A program made the translations under genes and the position numbers. Of a stretch of DNA of 64,000 bases, positions 8,565 to 17,145 are shown in pieces. The DNA is from an uncultured Pelagibacteraceae bacterium (GTDB lineage: Bacteria > Pseudomonadota > Alphaproteobacteria > Pelagibacterales > Pelagibacteraceae): the NCBI GenBank assembly GCA_902573425.1, contig CACGJO010000003.1:23901-87900 (forward strand), written 5' to 3'. The notes under the pieces were generated by a model. The model saw nothing but the letters and a program-made list of their open reading frames with translations. It was not told the origin of the DNA and made no database searches. Each line of letters starts with the position of its first letter. The first letter of the stretch is position 1.

Positions 8565-9030
8565 AATTTTTATACAATTTAATAAATATACTGAATAATA
8601 TAAATGATAAAACAGTATTTATTGAAGCAAGCGATAGGCCAAAAACTCTAAAAGTGACTGTTTTACAACTTATATTATTTTCGCTAAGACTTTTTAATAA
8701 CTCATCTTTACTCAAATTATTTTCAAAATTTTTAGCTTCGCAAATCAGCGATTCATTGAAAAAACCCTCTTCAATACCAAAATGATAAAAGGCAATTGCT
8801 GATCCAAAAAAAGACACCAAAGCGAGAGTTAACAAAGTTAATTTTACATATTTTTTTAAAACGAGAATATTAAGAATTAAAAAAACTGACACAAAATAAG
8901 GATATCTTTGATATAAACAAAGTTTGCAAGGTTTATGACCTAAAACGTATTCAATAAAATAAGCAGAAAAAATTGATAGTATTGAAAATCCTAAAATAGC
9001 TAGTAAAATTTTGTTAAAATTTTTTTTCAT
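8548..9030 (-). CDS. dsbB: DsbB-family disulfide bond formation protein
   Basis: Four-helix inner-membrane protein of 160 residues. The first redox pair is in GHKPCKLCLYQRYPY near residue 31, the PCxxCxxQR signature of DsbB/DsbI. The second periplasmic loop carries Cys near residues 97 and 121. DsbB reoxidises DsbA and passes electrons to ubiquinone. It overlaps coq7, a ubiquinone biosynthesis gene, by 17 nt and follows the VTT-domain gene by 3 nt, so all three form one minus-strand unit. Confidence 0.87.
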   Translation of the reverse strand: MKKNFNKILLAILGFSILSIFSAYFIEYVLGHKPCKLCLYQRYPYFVSVFLILNILVLKKYVKLTLLTLALVSFFGSAIAFYHFGIEEGFFNESLICEAKNFENNLSKDELLKSLSENNISCKTVTFRVFGLSLASINTVLSFILFSIFIKLYKNYERNK

Positions 9031-9033
9031 TCT

Positions 9034-9630
9034 TTACTTTAATAAGAAATAAAAGCCACCTGCTATAACCAAAACAAAAATAGTTATAATAATTGACCAT
9101 TTAGCACCTTCCTTTTCTAGGAAAGGCCCAAATTTTTGACCAAATTTATAAGTTAAAAATGCTACTAAAAAAAACCTCGACCCTCTTGTTAAAACACAAA
9201 TTACTATAAAAAAAATTAAATTAAAATGAATAAAGCCGCTCGAAATAGTTAAAAGTTTAAAGGGCAATGGAGTAAAACCAGCAGTCACAAGAATTCCTAA
9301 CCAAGAAAAAAAACCACCTTTTGTAGAAAATTTATCTTTTAAGAAATTAGGATCTTCATATCCATAAAGTTCAAATATTTTAACGCCTATCTCATTAAAA
9401 AAAACATAACCAATTAAATATCCAAAAAGTGCACCTAATACAGAAAAAATTGTAGCTATTAATGCTATACGAAGAAATTCATTTTTTTTTGCAACTACCA
9501 TTGGAATTATCATTACATCAGGTGGTATTGGGAAAAATGAACTTTCAATAAAAGATTCAAAAGCTAAAAGAGGCTTTGCATATCTGTGTCCAGCCCAAGC
9601 CACACATTTATCGTATATTTTTTTTATCAT
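9034..9630 (-). CDS. YqaA/VTT-domain (DedA-like) membrane protein
   Basis: A 198-residue integral membrane protein. The N-terminal FESFIESSFFPIPPDVMIIP near residue 24 is the conserved re-entrant segment of the VTT/SNARE-associated (DedA, YqaA) family, followed by GALFGYLIGY and a C-terminal helix. Family members are implicated in flipping or recycling lipid carriers such as undecaprenyl phosphate and in membrane energetics; this subfamily's substrate is not established. First gene of the unit VTT-dsbB-coq7. Confidence 0.8.
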   Translation of the reverse strand: MIKKIYDKCVAWAGHRYAKPLLAFESFIESSFFPIPPDVMIIPMVVAKKNEFLRIALIATIFSVLGALFGYLIGYVFFNEIGVKIFELYGYEDPNFLKDKFSTKGGFFSWLGILVTAGFTPLPFKLLTISSGFIHFNLIFFIVICVLTRGSRFFLVAFLTYKFGQKFGPFLEKEGAKWSIIITIFVLVIAGGFYFLLK

Positions 9631-9695
9631 TTTTTATGTTGCTAAGTAAATTAATTCAAAAGATAATGTTTGTACAAAGATAAATTAGGGGGTGT

Positions 9696-9782
9696 GGGCG
9701 AATGGTGGAACTGGTAGACGCGTTGGACTCAAAATCCAATGGTAGCAATACCTTGAGAGTTCGAGTCTCTCTTCGCCCACCA
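9696..9782 (+). tRNA. tRNA-Leu (anticodon CAA)
   Basis: The acceptor stem GGGCGAA pairs with TTCGCCC, with discriminator A and encoded CCA. D-arm TGGTGGAACTGGTAGACGCG is typical of Leu. The anticodon loop CTCAAAA gives CAA. A class II long variable arm and the T-arm GAGAG-TTCGAGT-CTCTC complete the 87-nt gene. It sits 4 nt before the acyl-CoA synthetase start. Confidence 0.96.
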
Positions 9783-9786
9783 AATA

Positions 9787-11469
9787 ATGAAATTATCAGA
9801 AATAAATAGCTTAGTTGAGTTATACTTTAAAAAATCAGAAGAAATTGAAGGAAAAAAACCATTCTTAAAATGGCTGAAACCTGACAAACAAACCTACAAT
9901 TGGGAAGATATTACAAATAGAATTTTTAAACTTTCTCACAAAATAAAATCTTTAATAAATGATGGAGACAGATGTCTAATACTTTCAGAGAATAGACCTT
10001 ACTGGCTAGTTTCTGATATTGCTATAATGAATGCCGGCGGAATATCAGTTCCAATATTCACAACTTATTCTGAAAACGATTATAAATATATTTTAAACGA
10101 TTGTAAGCCTTCTTTAATTATTGTTTCAAATCAAAATCAATTTAAAAAAATAAAAAATTTTATTAATCCCGAAGTAAAAAAAATTATTTCTTTTGAAAAA
10201 ATTGATACCCAAAGCTTATTAATATCAGATATACTAAATGAAAAGGACTTCCAAAAAAAAATAAATAAAAATTTAAAACGAAATACACCAGCCTGTATAA
10301 TCTATACATCCGGTACTTCAGGCAATCCAAAAGGCGTAATTTTAAGCCATGGAGGTATCTTGGCCAACTGCGAAGGTGCTTACGATTTACTGAAACCATT
10401 GGTAAATAAACGAGACCCAGTATTTTTAACTTGGTTACCTCTTTCACATTCTTATGAGCATGCTGTTCAGTTTATACAAATATTACTCGGGGCCAAAGTT
10501 TTCTATGCAGAAAGCTTAGAAAAGCTTTTATCAAATATGTCCATTGCAAAACCCACTATAATGACAGCAGTTCCGAGATTTTATCAAAATTTATACAATA
10601 AAATTTCTGTAAATTTAAATAAACAATCTGGGCTTAAAAAAGCGCTAATTAATAAAACGATTAAATTAGGAAAAAAAACATTAAATAATGAGAAATTAAT
10701 ATTTTATGAAAAACTAACAAATTTTTTATGTCAAATCTTAGTGAGAAAAAAAATTCAAAAACAGTTTGGGGGAAATTTACAGGCTTTTGTTTCAGGAGGT
10801 GGTGCACTTGATAAAAATGTTGGTGAATTTTTAAATGCGGTCGGTTTGCCAACTTTACAAGGATATGGATTAACAGAAACATCGCCAGTTGTAAGCTGTA
10901 ATTTGCCGGGTCATATTAAAGTTGAAACTGTAGGACCTCCTTTTAAAACAAATCAAGTAAAAATAGCAGATGATGGTGAAATTTTGGTTAAAGGGGAAAA
11001 TGTTATGCTTGGATATTGGAATAAAGAAAAAGAAACAAATGAAATATTAAAAAATGGTTGGTTACATACTGGCGATATTGGAGAGATTGATTCTAATGGT
11101 TATTTGAAAATTACTGACAGAAAAAAAGATATAATTGTAAATCACGGTGGAGATAATATTTCCCCCAGTAAAATAGAAAATACTATTTGTAATGAAGAAA
11201 AAATAAAACAATGTTTAGTTTATGGAGATAAAAAAAATTATCTTGTTGCTCTAATTGTTGTAGACAAAAAAGATAAAAATGATTCAACTATAAGAAGTAT
11301 TATCGAAAATAATAATAAAAAGTTATCAATTATAGAAAAAATTAAAAAGTTTAAATTAATCGAGGAAGAATTTACAATTGAAAACGGTTTAATGACTCCA
11401 ACTCTTAAGTTAAAAAGAAAAAAAATAATTGAAAAGTATAAACAAGATTTAGAAAATCTTTATTCTTAA
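9787..11469 (+). CDS. Long-chain acyl-CoA synthetase (AMP-forming)
   Basis: ANL-superfamily enzyme of 560 residues that adenylates a fatty acid and transfers it to CoA. The P-loop IIYTSGTSGNPKG lies near residue 171, the adenine-binding YGLTETSP near 360 and the hinge region HTGDIGEIDSNGYLKITDRKKD near 425, followed by a short C-terminal lid. It resembles the eukaryote-like long-chain (FadD15/ACSL) branch more than E. coli FadD. It starts only 4 nt after tRNA-Leu with no visible Shine-Dalgarno, so it may be read through from the tRNA promoter. Chain-length specificity cannot be inferred. Confidence 0.88.
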   Translation: MKLSEINSLVELYFKKSEEIEGKKPFLKWLKPDKQTYNWEDITNRIFKLSHKIKSLINDGDRCLILSENRPYWLVSDIAIMNAGGISVPIFTTYSENDYKYILNDCKPSLIIVSNQNQFKKIKNFINPEVKKIISFEKIDTQSLLISDILNEKDFQKKINKNLKRNTPACIIYTSGTSGNPKGVILSHGGILANCEGAYDLLKPLVNKRDPVFLTWLPLSHSYEHAVQFIQILLGAKVFYAESLEKLLSNMSIAKPTIMTAVPRFYQNLYNKISVNLNKQSGLKKALINKTIKLGKKTLNNEKLIFYEKLTNFLCQILVRKKIQKQFGGNLQAFVSGGGALDKNVGEFLNAVGLPTLQGYGLTETSPVVSCNLPGHIKVETVGPPFKTNQVKIADDGEILVKGENVMLGYWNKEKETNEILKNGWLHTGDIGEIDSNGYLKITDRKKDIIVNHGGDNISPSKIENTICNEEKIKQCLVYGDKKNYLVALIVVDKKDKNDSTIRSIIENNNKKLSIIEKIKKFKLIEEEFTIENGLMTPTLKLKRKKIIEKYKQDLENLYS

Positions 11470-11599
11470 TTTTAATTTTTTAAATCATAGAAGCAATTAA
11501 ATAACCGTTGATTTTACTAGCTTTTATTAAGTTATTTTAAATAACAAAAAAAAAAATATTTTATTTTATTTTTCAAAAAAAACATTAACTAGTTTATGT
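11470..11599. other. AT-rich spacer between acyl-CoA synthetase and the microprotein gene
   Basis: About 130 bp of extremely AT-rich DNA. I see only a 15-bp palindrome (GTTATTTTAAATAAC, 11531-11545) followed by an A-run. It has no T-run in the sense orientation, so it is not a convincing terminator. No open frame or RNA gene is apparent. Confidence 0.5.
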
Positions 11600-11627
11600 T
11601 TGACATCTATTCAAAAAAACTTAAAGT
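11600..11627 (+). promoter_or_regulatory. Putative promoter of the Lys/Arg microprotein
   Basis: A perfect -35 box TTGACA (11600-11605) is followed after 16 bp by TAAAGT (11622-11627), 4/6 to the -10 consensus. The resulting leader of about 40 nt contains a 9-bp hairpin (11637-11659; arms AAACGAATC and GATTTGTTT, loop of five) ending about ten bases before the Shine-Dalgarno. Confidence 0.5.
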
Positions 11628-11677
11628 TAAATCAATAAACGAATCACTTCGATTTGTTTAAAAAAAGGGAGATAACG

Positions 11678-11746
11678 ATGGCTAAAAGACGTAAAAAAAA
11701 GAAAAAAGCTAAAAAGAAGACTAAAAAAAGAAGAAGAAGAAGATAA
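11678..11746 (+). CDS. 22-residue poly-Lys/Arg microprotein
   Basis: The peptide opens MAKRRKKKKKAKKK and ends in five Arg; 19 of its 22 residues are Lys or Arg. The gene has a GGGAG-type ribosome-binding site 6-7 nt before the ATG, its own candidate promoter with a leader hairpin, and a strong terminator just after the stop, which together argue that it is expressed. Such a peptide should bind nucleic acid, like the tails of histone H1-like proteins or very short ribosomal proteins, but I do not recognise a named family. The convergent neighbour carD also has a Lys-rich N-terminus. Alternatively it could be a regulatory leader peptide or a chance A-rich frame. Confidence 0.6.
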   Translation: MAKRRKKKKKAKKKTKKRRRRR

Positions 11747-11761
11747 ATAGTTTTCTCAAAA

Positions 11762-11794
11762 AACGCTCTTTCCAAATCTCACGGAAAGAGCGTT
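11762..11794. terminator. Bidirectional intrinsic terminator
   Basis: A perfect 12-bp stem (AACGCTCTTTCC / GGAAAGAGCGTT) with a 9-nt loop. It is flanked by A-runs on the left and T-runs on the right, so it can stop both the plus-strand microprotein transcript and minus-strand carD transcription. It is the strongest hairpin I saw in the window. Confidence 0.9.
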
Positions 11795-11800
11795 TTTTTT

Positions 11801-12442
11801 TTACTGCATTTCTTGTGTTTTTTCTTCTCTACCTAAGGCTTTGTCCATTCTTTTTTTGACATCCTCCTGTGAAATTTTTAAAACTACTTCAAATTCACTT
11901 TCTAGTCTGTCATACGCTTTTTCGAACAATAGTCTCTCACTGTAAGATTGATCTGCAATAGTGTTTGTATTTTTGTTTAGATCTCGTACTACTTCAGCTA
12001 ATTCATAAATTTTACCTGAATTAATTTTTTGCTCATATTCTTGCGCTCTCCTGCTCCACATTGTTCTTTTTACTTTTGGTTTAGTTTTAAGAATAGAAAT
12101 ACATTTGTTTATTTGGTGCGTTGAACAAATTGGTCTCAAAAGGGATTGTTTATTTATTGGCAATTGTAGAGTTAATTTATCTTTAAATATTTCAATTTTG
12201 TAATTCTGACTTTCAATTCCACCTATTAGTGCCTTTTCAACACTAACAATTTTACCCACTCCGTCTTTAGGATAAACCACAAAATCATTAATATTGTAAA
12301 TTTTCTTTTCTGTAGGTTGCCTTTTGATTTTTTTTATTTCTACCTTTTGGTCCGCAGAAGAAGACTTAACTGTTAAACTTACTTTTTTCTCTATTTTCTT
12401 TTTTACGGTTTTAATCTTTTTTTTCTTCTTTTTTCTACCCAT
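11801..12442 (-). CDS. carD: CarD-family transcriptional regulator
   Basis: A 213-residue protein with the CarD/TRCF RNA-polymerase-interaction domain: NDFVVYPKDGVGKI near residue 51 and the TLQLPINK stretch near 90. A helical DNA-binding region (MWSRRAQEYEQKINSG, ERLLFEKAYDRL) follows. CarD binds the RNAP beta subunit and stabilises open complexes, often at rRNA promoters. I chose the ATG at 12442 because AGGAGA lies six bases upstream and it starts one base after the fdxA stop; a longer frame to 12499 would overlap fdxA. The first 20 residues are almost all Lys/Arg, an unusual basic tail. Confidence 0.88.
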   Translation of the reverse strand: MGRKKKKKKIKTVKKKIEKKVSLTVKSSSADQKVEIKKIKRQPTEKKIYNINDFVVYPKDGVGKIVSVEKALIGGIESQNYKIEIFKDKLTLQLPINKQSLLRPICSTHQINKCISILKTKPKVKRTMWSRRAQEYEQKINSGKIYELAEVVRDLNKNTNTIADQSYSERLLFEKAYDRLESEFEVVLKISQEDVKKRMDKALGREEKTQEMQ

Positions 12443-12443
12443 T

Positions 12444-12785
12444 TTATTCTCCTGGTTTTTTTGAAAAATATTTTTTATATTTATCTTTTTCAGTCTCATA
12501 TTTTTTCCAGTCTTTAGGTGGATCTTTTTTCTTAGTAATATTTGGCCATTCTTTAGAATATTTTTTATTCAAATCTAACCACATAATCTTATCATCTTTT
12601 TCATATGTTGTATCTGGAACAATTGCTTCTACAGGGCATTCAGGTTCACATACTCCGCAATCTATACACTCGTCAGGATCAATTACTAACATATTTTCTC
12701 CTTCATAAAAACAATCTACAGGACAAACTTCAACGCAATCCATTAGCTTACATTTAATACATTCATCTTTTACAAAATATGTCAT
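12444..12785 (-). CDS. fdxA: Seven-iron ferredoxin FdxA
   Basis: A 113-residue ferredoxin with two cluster motifs: [17 protein letters not shown] near residue 9 (3Fe-4S plus one Cys of the other cluster) and [15 protein letters not shown] near 40 (4Fe-4S). It carries the C-terminal extension typical of alphaproteobacterial FdxA. Low-potential electron carrier in the cytoplasm; its partner is not shown by context. It sits between the TerB-like gene, which it overlaps by one base, and carD, the conserved alphaproteobacterial helicase/fdxA/carD neighbourhood. Confidence 0.93.
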   Translation of the reverse strand: MTYFVKDECIKCKLMDCVEVCPVDCFYEGENMLVIDPDECIDCGVCEPECPVEAIVPDTTYEKDDKIMWLDLNKKYSKEWPNITKKKDPPKDWKKYETEKDKYKKYFSKKPGE

Positions 12786-13207
12786 TATTTATTTTTTTCT
12801 ATAATACTCAATTTTACTTCACCACTTATTTTATCTGAGATATAAAGCAAACCACAAATTCTTCTAATTAAATTACTTTCATATATTCCAGATTTTTTAT
12901 CAGACAAAACAATTTCCCAAAGAGTCTCTAAAACAAGAATTCTAATTTTCATATCCATTTTTTTTATTTCTCTAGTAAATTCCAAAATATGATTTGAATC
13001 TTTCTCTTGTTTTTCAGCTTCTTCAAAAATTTCACTAGAAGTTTTATTTTGAGAATTTTCTTCTGAAAACTTATTAATAAAATTATTTATTAAATCTTTC
13101 TCTTTATCAGTATAATTTTCATCTATTTTTGCTGCATGTATTAATAACGAAACTATTTTAGTTAATTCTATATTTTGTTTATCTTTATTATTTGATAATT
13201 TAATCAT
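12785..13207 (-). CDS. TerB-like helical protein
   Basis: A 140-residue, all-helical acidic protein. Its spacing ([20 protein letters not shown] near residue 18, then a linker rich in Glu, then [18 protein letters not shown] near 87) resembles the TerB/DUF533-like domain, including the acidic D-x-x-Y-x-x-x-E pattern. TerB relatives are found in stress and membrane-associated contexts; the role is unknown. One-base overlaps with both the helicase and fdxA mark it as a fixed operon member. In many other alphaproteobacteria this position holds a small S4-type RNA-binding gene. Confidence 0.6.
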   Translation of the reverse strand: MIKLSNNKDKQNIELTKIVSLLIHAAKIDENYTDKEKDLINNFINKFSEENSQNKTSSEIFEEAEKQEKDSNHILEFTREIKKMDMKIRILVLETLWEIVLSDKKSGIYESNLIRRICGLLYISDKISGEVKLSIIEKNK

Positions 13208-15672
13208 TATTTTAAATTAAGAGATGACAGTTTTTGAAATGGATTATTTTTCTTTTTAAAAAATTTAATTTTATTAATTTTTCTTGATCCCTTATAATAA
13301 AATAAATCTTCATCTTTTTTTTCGCGTTTATAATCCATTAATTCCATAACTTTATAAAAATTTTCTTTTGAACATCCCAAAAGGTTCATCATTTCAGAAC
13401 TAATTTTAAACTTACCATTTTTCGTACTATCTATAATTTTGAGAAATAATTTTTCCAAAATATCAACTCTTATATAGTAATTACCAAAATTTTCAAATCC
13501 GCATAAAAGTAGAAAATTTTTATCTAATTTATTTTGGTTATCAGTTAAAAAATTTAATCCAGATTTTGGAATTTCATTATTTTCGTTAATTTTATTATAA
13601 AACTTCCATAGCAAAATTCTCAAAGCCACAGCTTTTGGTTTAAGCATTTTTGGTAAAAAAATATGATATCTACCAATTTTTATTCCAAGTTTTCTAAACT
13701 GCTTCCTATCCTCCTTTGAAATAGCTTTAACAACCTCTTCAACATCTCTTCTTTTTAGTACCCCATTATTTTCATACAGCTGAAAAGATAATGCTCTTAA
13801 ATACTTATTTTTATTTTCACTTTTTGTTAAATTTATTAAATCTTCGAGTTCCTCTTCAATATATTTTTTTAACCATGTATTCAAAAAAAATAACAATTCA
13901 TCTTTCGAGTTAATTGTTAAATTTTCGTCTGCAATTATATCTATTTCAGGATGTAAATAATTGTTACCTTTTCTAATTTTCGCAATTGGATTGTCTTTCC
14001 ATATTATTTTATAATTAAGCCCAAAGTGTATTTCTTTATTTTTAATAATTTCTTTCACTCTTTTGACTAGCTCCTCGGAAATACCCTGTCTTGCAGCTTT
14101 CTTTAAAGATTTTACATCTGTGTCCAGTGTACCCGAGGTAAATTCTAAATTTAATTTTAAACCTTTTAATCTTCCAATTAATTGACCGTCTATTATTAAT
14201 TCATCTTTGATATTAATTTCTGTATTTAGCTTAATATCTTGTTTCAAACCTCTAGATAAAACACTTATTCTCTTATCAATAAAACTTTTGGTAATTTCAT
14301 TGTGCAATTTATCTGATAAGCTATCTTCAATATTTTTACTCATTTGTATCCAGTAATCAGCATTTTCTACCCAGTGTTTTTTATTTGCTACGTAAGACCA
14401 GGTTCTGACGTTAGAAATTTTATTGGAAATCATATCTATATTACCCCGATAGTTTTCGAGGCCTTTCAATTGGTTTTTCATATATTCATTTGGAATTTTG
14501 TTTTTACCAGAATTTAAAAAATTAAAAACTTTACTGACCACATCAATATGAGTAAAAGCTTTTTTTTGAAAGTCTGGAATTTGACAACAATCCCATAGTA
14601 ACTCAAGTTTGTCATTTGAAAATTTTATTTTTTTGTCTCTTACTAGGTATTTCAAAACATTTTCATCTAGTGACTCTGAAATTTTCAAAAAGTTCTTACT
14701 CGATGGTTTTTTTTCAAGAGATTGAACCAAATCTTCTGCACTTTTAAAATTTAAATCAGAATTTCTCCAAAATAAAAACTTAATTTCATCAAGTATATGA
14801 TTTTCTATTCTTTCAATTTCATCAGATTGAAGATTTTCGCATCCCCCAGTTACTCCAAATGATCCATCAACTTTGTATCTTCCGGCTCGTCCAGCTATTT
14901 GAGAAATTTCTGTTGTTCGCAAACGTCTTGTTTTTTTTCCATCAAATTTCTTTAGACTAGAAAAGCTTACTTGTTCAATATCCATGTTTAGACCCATTCC
15001 AATGGCATCTGTGGCGACCAAATAGTCAACATCGCCAGCTTGGTAAATATCAACTTGTGAATTTCTTGTTTTAGGACTCAAAGAACCCATTATTACCGCA
15101 GCCCCGCCTTTTTGTCTCCTGACTAATTCAGCGATTGCATAAACTTCCTCTACTGAAAAAGCTATAAGCGCAGATTTTCTATCTAATCTTGAGATTTTTT
15201 TATGCCCATTATAAGAAAGTTTTGAAAAACGTTGTTGTTCAACAAAACGCGTTTCAGGTATGATTCTAGAAATAATATTTTTCATAACTTGTGAACCAAG
15301 AAACATTGTTAAAACTTCTCCCCTAAAGTTTAAAAGCCTATCCGTAAAGATATGTCCTCTTTCTCTATCACCACACATTTGAATTTCATCAACAGCAATA
15401 AAATCAACCACTTTATCTTTTGGCATAGCCTCAACTGTGCAAATAAAATATTGCGCTGTATTTGGTATAATTTTTTCTTCACCCGTAATTAAGGCTACTT
15501 TTTTTGAACCAATTTTTTTTGCACATTTGTCATACACTTCTCTTGCAAGAAGTCTTAATGGAAAACCAAAAATTCCAGAATTGAACTCAAGCATTTTTTC
15601 TATCGCCATATGTGTTTTGCCTGTGTTTGTGGGACCCAAAACTGCAATTATTTCATTTAGCTGAGATTTCAT
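13207..15672 (-). CDS. SUV3-like superfamily 2 RNA helicase
   Basis: An 821-residue SF2 helicase like the mitochondrial degradosome helicase SUV3. Motif I is GPTNTGKTH near residue 13, motif II DEIQMCGDRERGH near 96, motif III-like LGSQ near 126, then ATDAIGMGLNMD near 220 and motif VI QIAGRAGR near 258. A long C-terminal helical region follows. It probably unwinds structured RNA in decay or ribosome work. It heads the operon helicase-terB-fdxA-carD. The very end is Lys-rich. The upstream gap to the divergent aminotransferase must hold both promoters. Confidence 0.87.
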   Translation of the reverse strand: MKSQLNEIIAVLGPTNTGKTHMAIEKMLEFNSGIFGFPLRLLAREVYDKCAKKIGSKKVALITGEEKIIPNTAQYFICTVEAMPKDKVVDFIAVDEIQMCGDRERGHIFTDRLLNFRGEVLTMFLGSQVMKNIISRIIPETRFVEQQRFSKLSYNGHKKISRLDRKSALIAFSVEEVYAIAELVRRQKGGAAVIMGSLSPKTRNSQVDIYQAGDVDYLVATDAIGMGLNMDIEQVSFSSLKKFDGKKTRRLRTTEISQIAGRAGRYKVDGSFGVTGGCENLQSDEIERIENHILDEIKFLFWRNSDLNFKSAEDLVQSLEKKPSSKNFLKISESLDENVLKYLVRDKKIKFSNDKLELLWDCCQIPDFQKKAFTHIDVVSKVFNFLNSGKNKIPNEYMKNQLKGLENYRGNIDMISNKISNVRTWSYVANKKHWVENADYWIQMSKNIEDSLSDKLHNEITKSFIDKRISVLSRGLKQDIKLNTEINIKDELIIDGQLIGRLKGLKLNLEFTSGTLDTDVKSLKKAARQGISEELVKRVKEIIKNKEIHFGLNYKIIWKDNPIAKIRKGNNYLHPEIDIIADENLTINSKDELLFFLNTWLKKYIEEELEDLINLTKSENKNKYLRALSFQLYENNGVLKRRDVEEVVKAISKEDRKQFRKLGIKIGRYHIFLPKMLKPKAVALRILLWKFYNKINENNEIPKSGLNFLTDNQNKLDKNFLLLCGFENFGNYYIRVDILEKLFLKIIDSTKNGKFKISSEMMNLLGCSKENFYKVMELMDYKREKKDEDLFYYKGSRKINKIKFFKKKNNPFQKLSSLNLK

Positions 15673-15806
15673 TTTTTAGTGTTATATTTTTTTTTAAATA
15701 CTATATATAGATCAGCACTGAGAACAAAAGATGATTAAATCATGACCGAATCACTTTGTCAAACGTTCTATTTTAATAAATTTAATCTGTAGTAAGTTAT
15801 TTAATT

Positions 15807-17042
15807 GTGGACGATTTTATAAAAAAAAATATTAGAGGACTTAAACCCTCCGCTACACTAGCTATAAACGAAAAAGCAAAAAAATTATTAAAACAGGGAA
15901 ATAAAATTTATAATTTTGGTTTTGGTCAATCACCATTTCCAATTCCAGAAAAAATAGTATCAACATTAAAAGAGAATGCCGGTAAAAAAGATTATTTGCC
16001 TATGCAAGGACTAAAAGAACTTAGAGTGGCAATATCAAAATCATTATTAAGCAAGACTGGTATAGAGTACGATAAAGACAACATTATTATAACACCAGGA
16101 TCCAAAGAAGCAATGTTGCTAATGCATGTGGCATTTAACGGTGAAATAATTTTACCAGCTCCTAGTTGGGTATCTTATGAGCCTCAAGCACAAATAGCTG
16201 AGAACAAAGTACATTGGCTTCAGACCTCAAGAGATAACAATTGGTTTCCAACTGCAGAAGATATAGAAAAAAAAATCAAATCTATTGAAAATAAAAATAT
16301 AATTTTAATTATTAATTCTCCAAATAACCCTTCGGGCACTGTTTGTAATAACTTAAAGGAAATCGCAAAGGTGGCAAAAGAATACAAAATTAAAATTCTA
16401 TCAGATGAAATTTATACAGATTTAACTTTTGACCGAAATTATTTATCAATATCTAAGTTTTACCCAGAAGGAACATTTATAAGTGGTGGACTAAGTAAGT
16501 GGTGTGGGGCTGGTGGTTGGAGGTTAGGTTTTTTTGCTTCACCAAACGGAAATAAAGAATTTATTAATGCTTTAAAAACTCTAGCAAGCGAATCTTATTC
16601 TACTGTTAATAGTCCTGTGCAATATGCTGCAGTAGAAGCATATCAAGGTAACTATGATGACTACAAAGCAAAAACTACACATATTTTAAAAAGTGTAGGT
16701 AACTATGTTTATAATAATTTAAAATCAAACAAAGTACTAATTAATCCACCTCAAGGTGGATTTTATTTAATGCCTGAATTTTTGAATTCAAAGTTTAAGA
16801 CATCAAGTGAAATGTGTGATGATATTCTTTCAAAATCCGGAGTGGCTTTATTACCTGGATCAGATTTTGGATTTAAAAATGATAAAATGCTTACAAGATT
16901 AAGCTTTACTGATTTTGATGGAGATTTATTTTTAAAAAATATCAGTGGTAGTAAAGAACTAGATGATGATATAATAAAAAAGTATGCTCCAAATGTTGTT
17001 GAGGGAACAAAAAAACTAGCTGAGTGGCATAAAAACCTTTGA
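15807..17042 (+). CDS. Class I/II aminotransferase
   Basis: PLP aminotransferase of 411 residues. Signatures are NFGFGQSPFPIP near residue 36, TPGSKEAM near 99, NSPNNPSGT near 169, SDEIYTDL near 198 and the PLP lysine in GGLSKWCGAGGWRLGF near 229. It resembles the aspartate/aromatic group (AspC/AAT I), but its substrate is not decided by these motifs. The start is GTG at 15807; no ATG lies upstream in frame. It stands alone, divergent from the helicase and about 100 bp before the TAXI receptor. Confidence 0.82.
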   Translation: MDDFIKKNIRGLKPSATLAINEKAKKLLKQGNKIYNFGFGQSPFPIPEKIVSTLKENAGKKDYLPMQGLKELRVAISKSLLSKTGIEYDKDNIIITPGSKEAMLLMHVAFNGEIILPAPSWVSYEPQAQIAENKVHWLQTSRDNNWFPTAEDIEKKIKSIENKNIILIINSPNNPSGTVCNNLKEIAKVAKEYKIKILSDEIYTDLTFDRNYLSISKFYPEGTFISGGLSKWCGAGGWRLGFFASPNGNKEFINALKTLASESYSTVNSPVQYAAVEAYQGNYDDYKAKTTHILKSVGNYVYNNLKSNKVLINPPQGGFYLMPEFLNSKFKTSSEMCDDILSKSGVALLPGSDFGFKNDKMLTRLSFTDFDGDLFLKNISGSKELDDDIIKKYAPNVVEGTKKLAEWHKNL

Positions 17043-17101
17043 TAATTTGATTGTATAATCTGTCCAATTTAAGCTTTTACCCTTACATGTTTCATTTTGA
17101 A

Positions 17102-17140
17102 TTGATAACATTTTCTTAATTTAATTATAATTAAGGAGGA
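17102..17140 (+). promoter_or_regulatory. Putative promoter and RBS of the TAXI receptor gene
   Basis: TTGATA (17102-17107), an 18-bp spacer and a perfect TATAAT (17126-17131) lie directly before AAGGAGGA (17133-17140) and the ATG at 17146. The start predicted from this -10 would fall inside or just after the Shine-Dalgarno. Either the transcript is nearly leaderless or another promoter (for example the TATAAT at 17054-17059) is used. Confidence 0.4.
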
Positions 17141-17145
17141 AGATT

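Noticed and set aside
11531..11545. Palindrome GTTATTTTAAATAAC as terminator of the acyl-CoA synthetase gene
   Set aside because: All A/T core, no T-run after it in the sense direction.
15727..15746. Palindrome TGATTAAATCA between helicase and aminotransferase as an operator
   Set aside because: Short and expected by chance in DNA this AT-rich; no second site.
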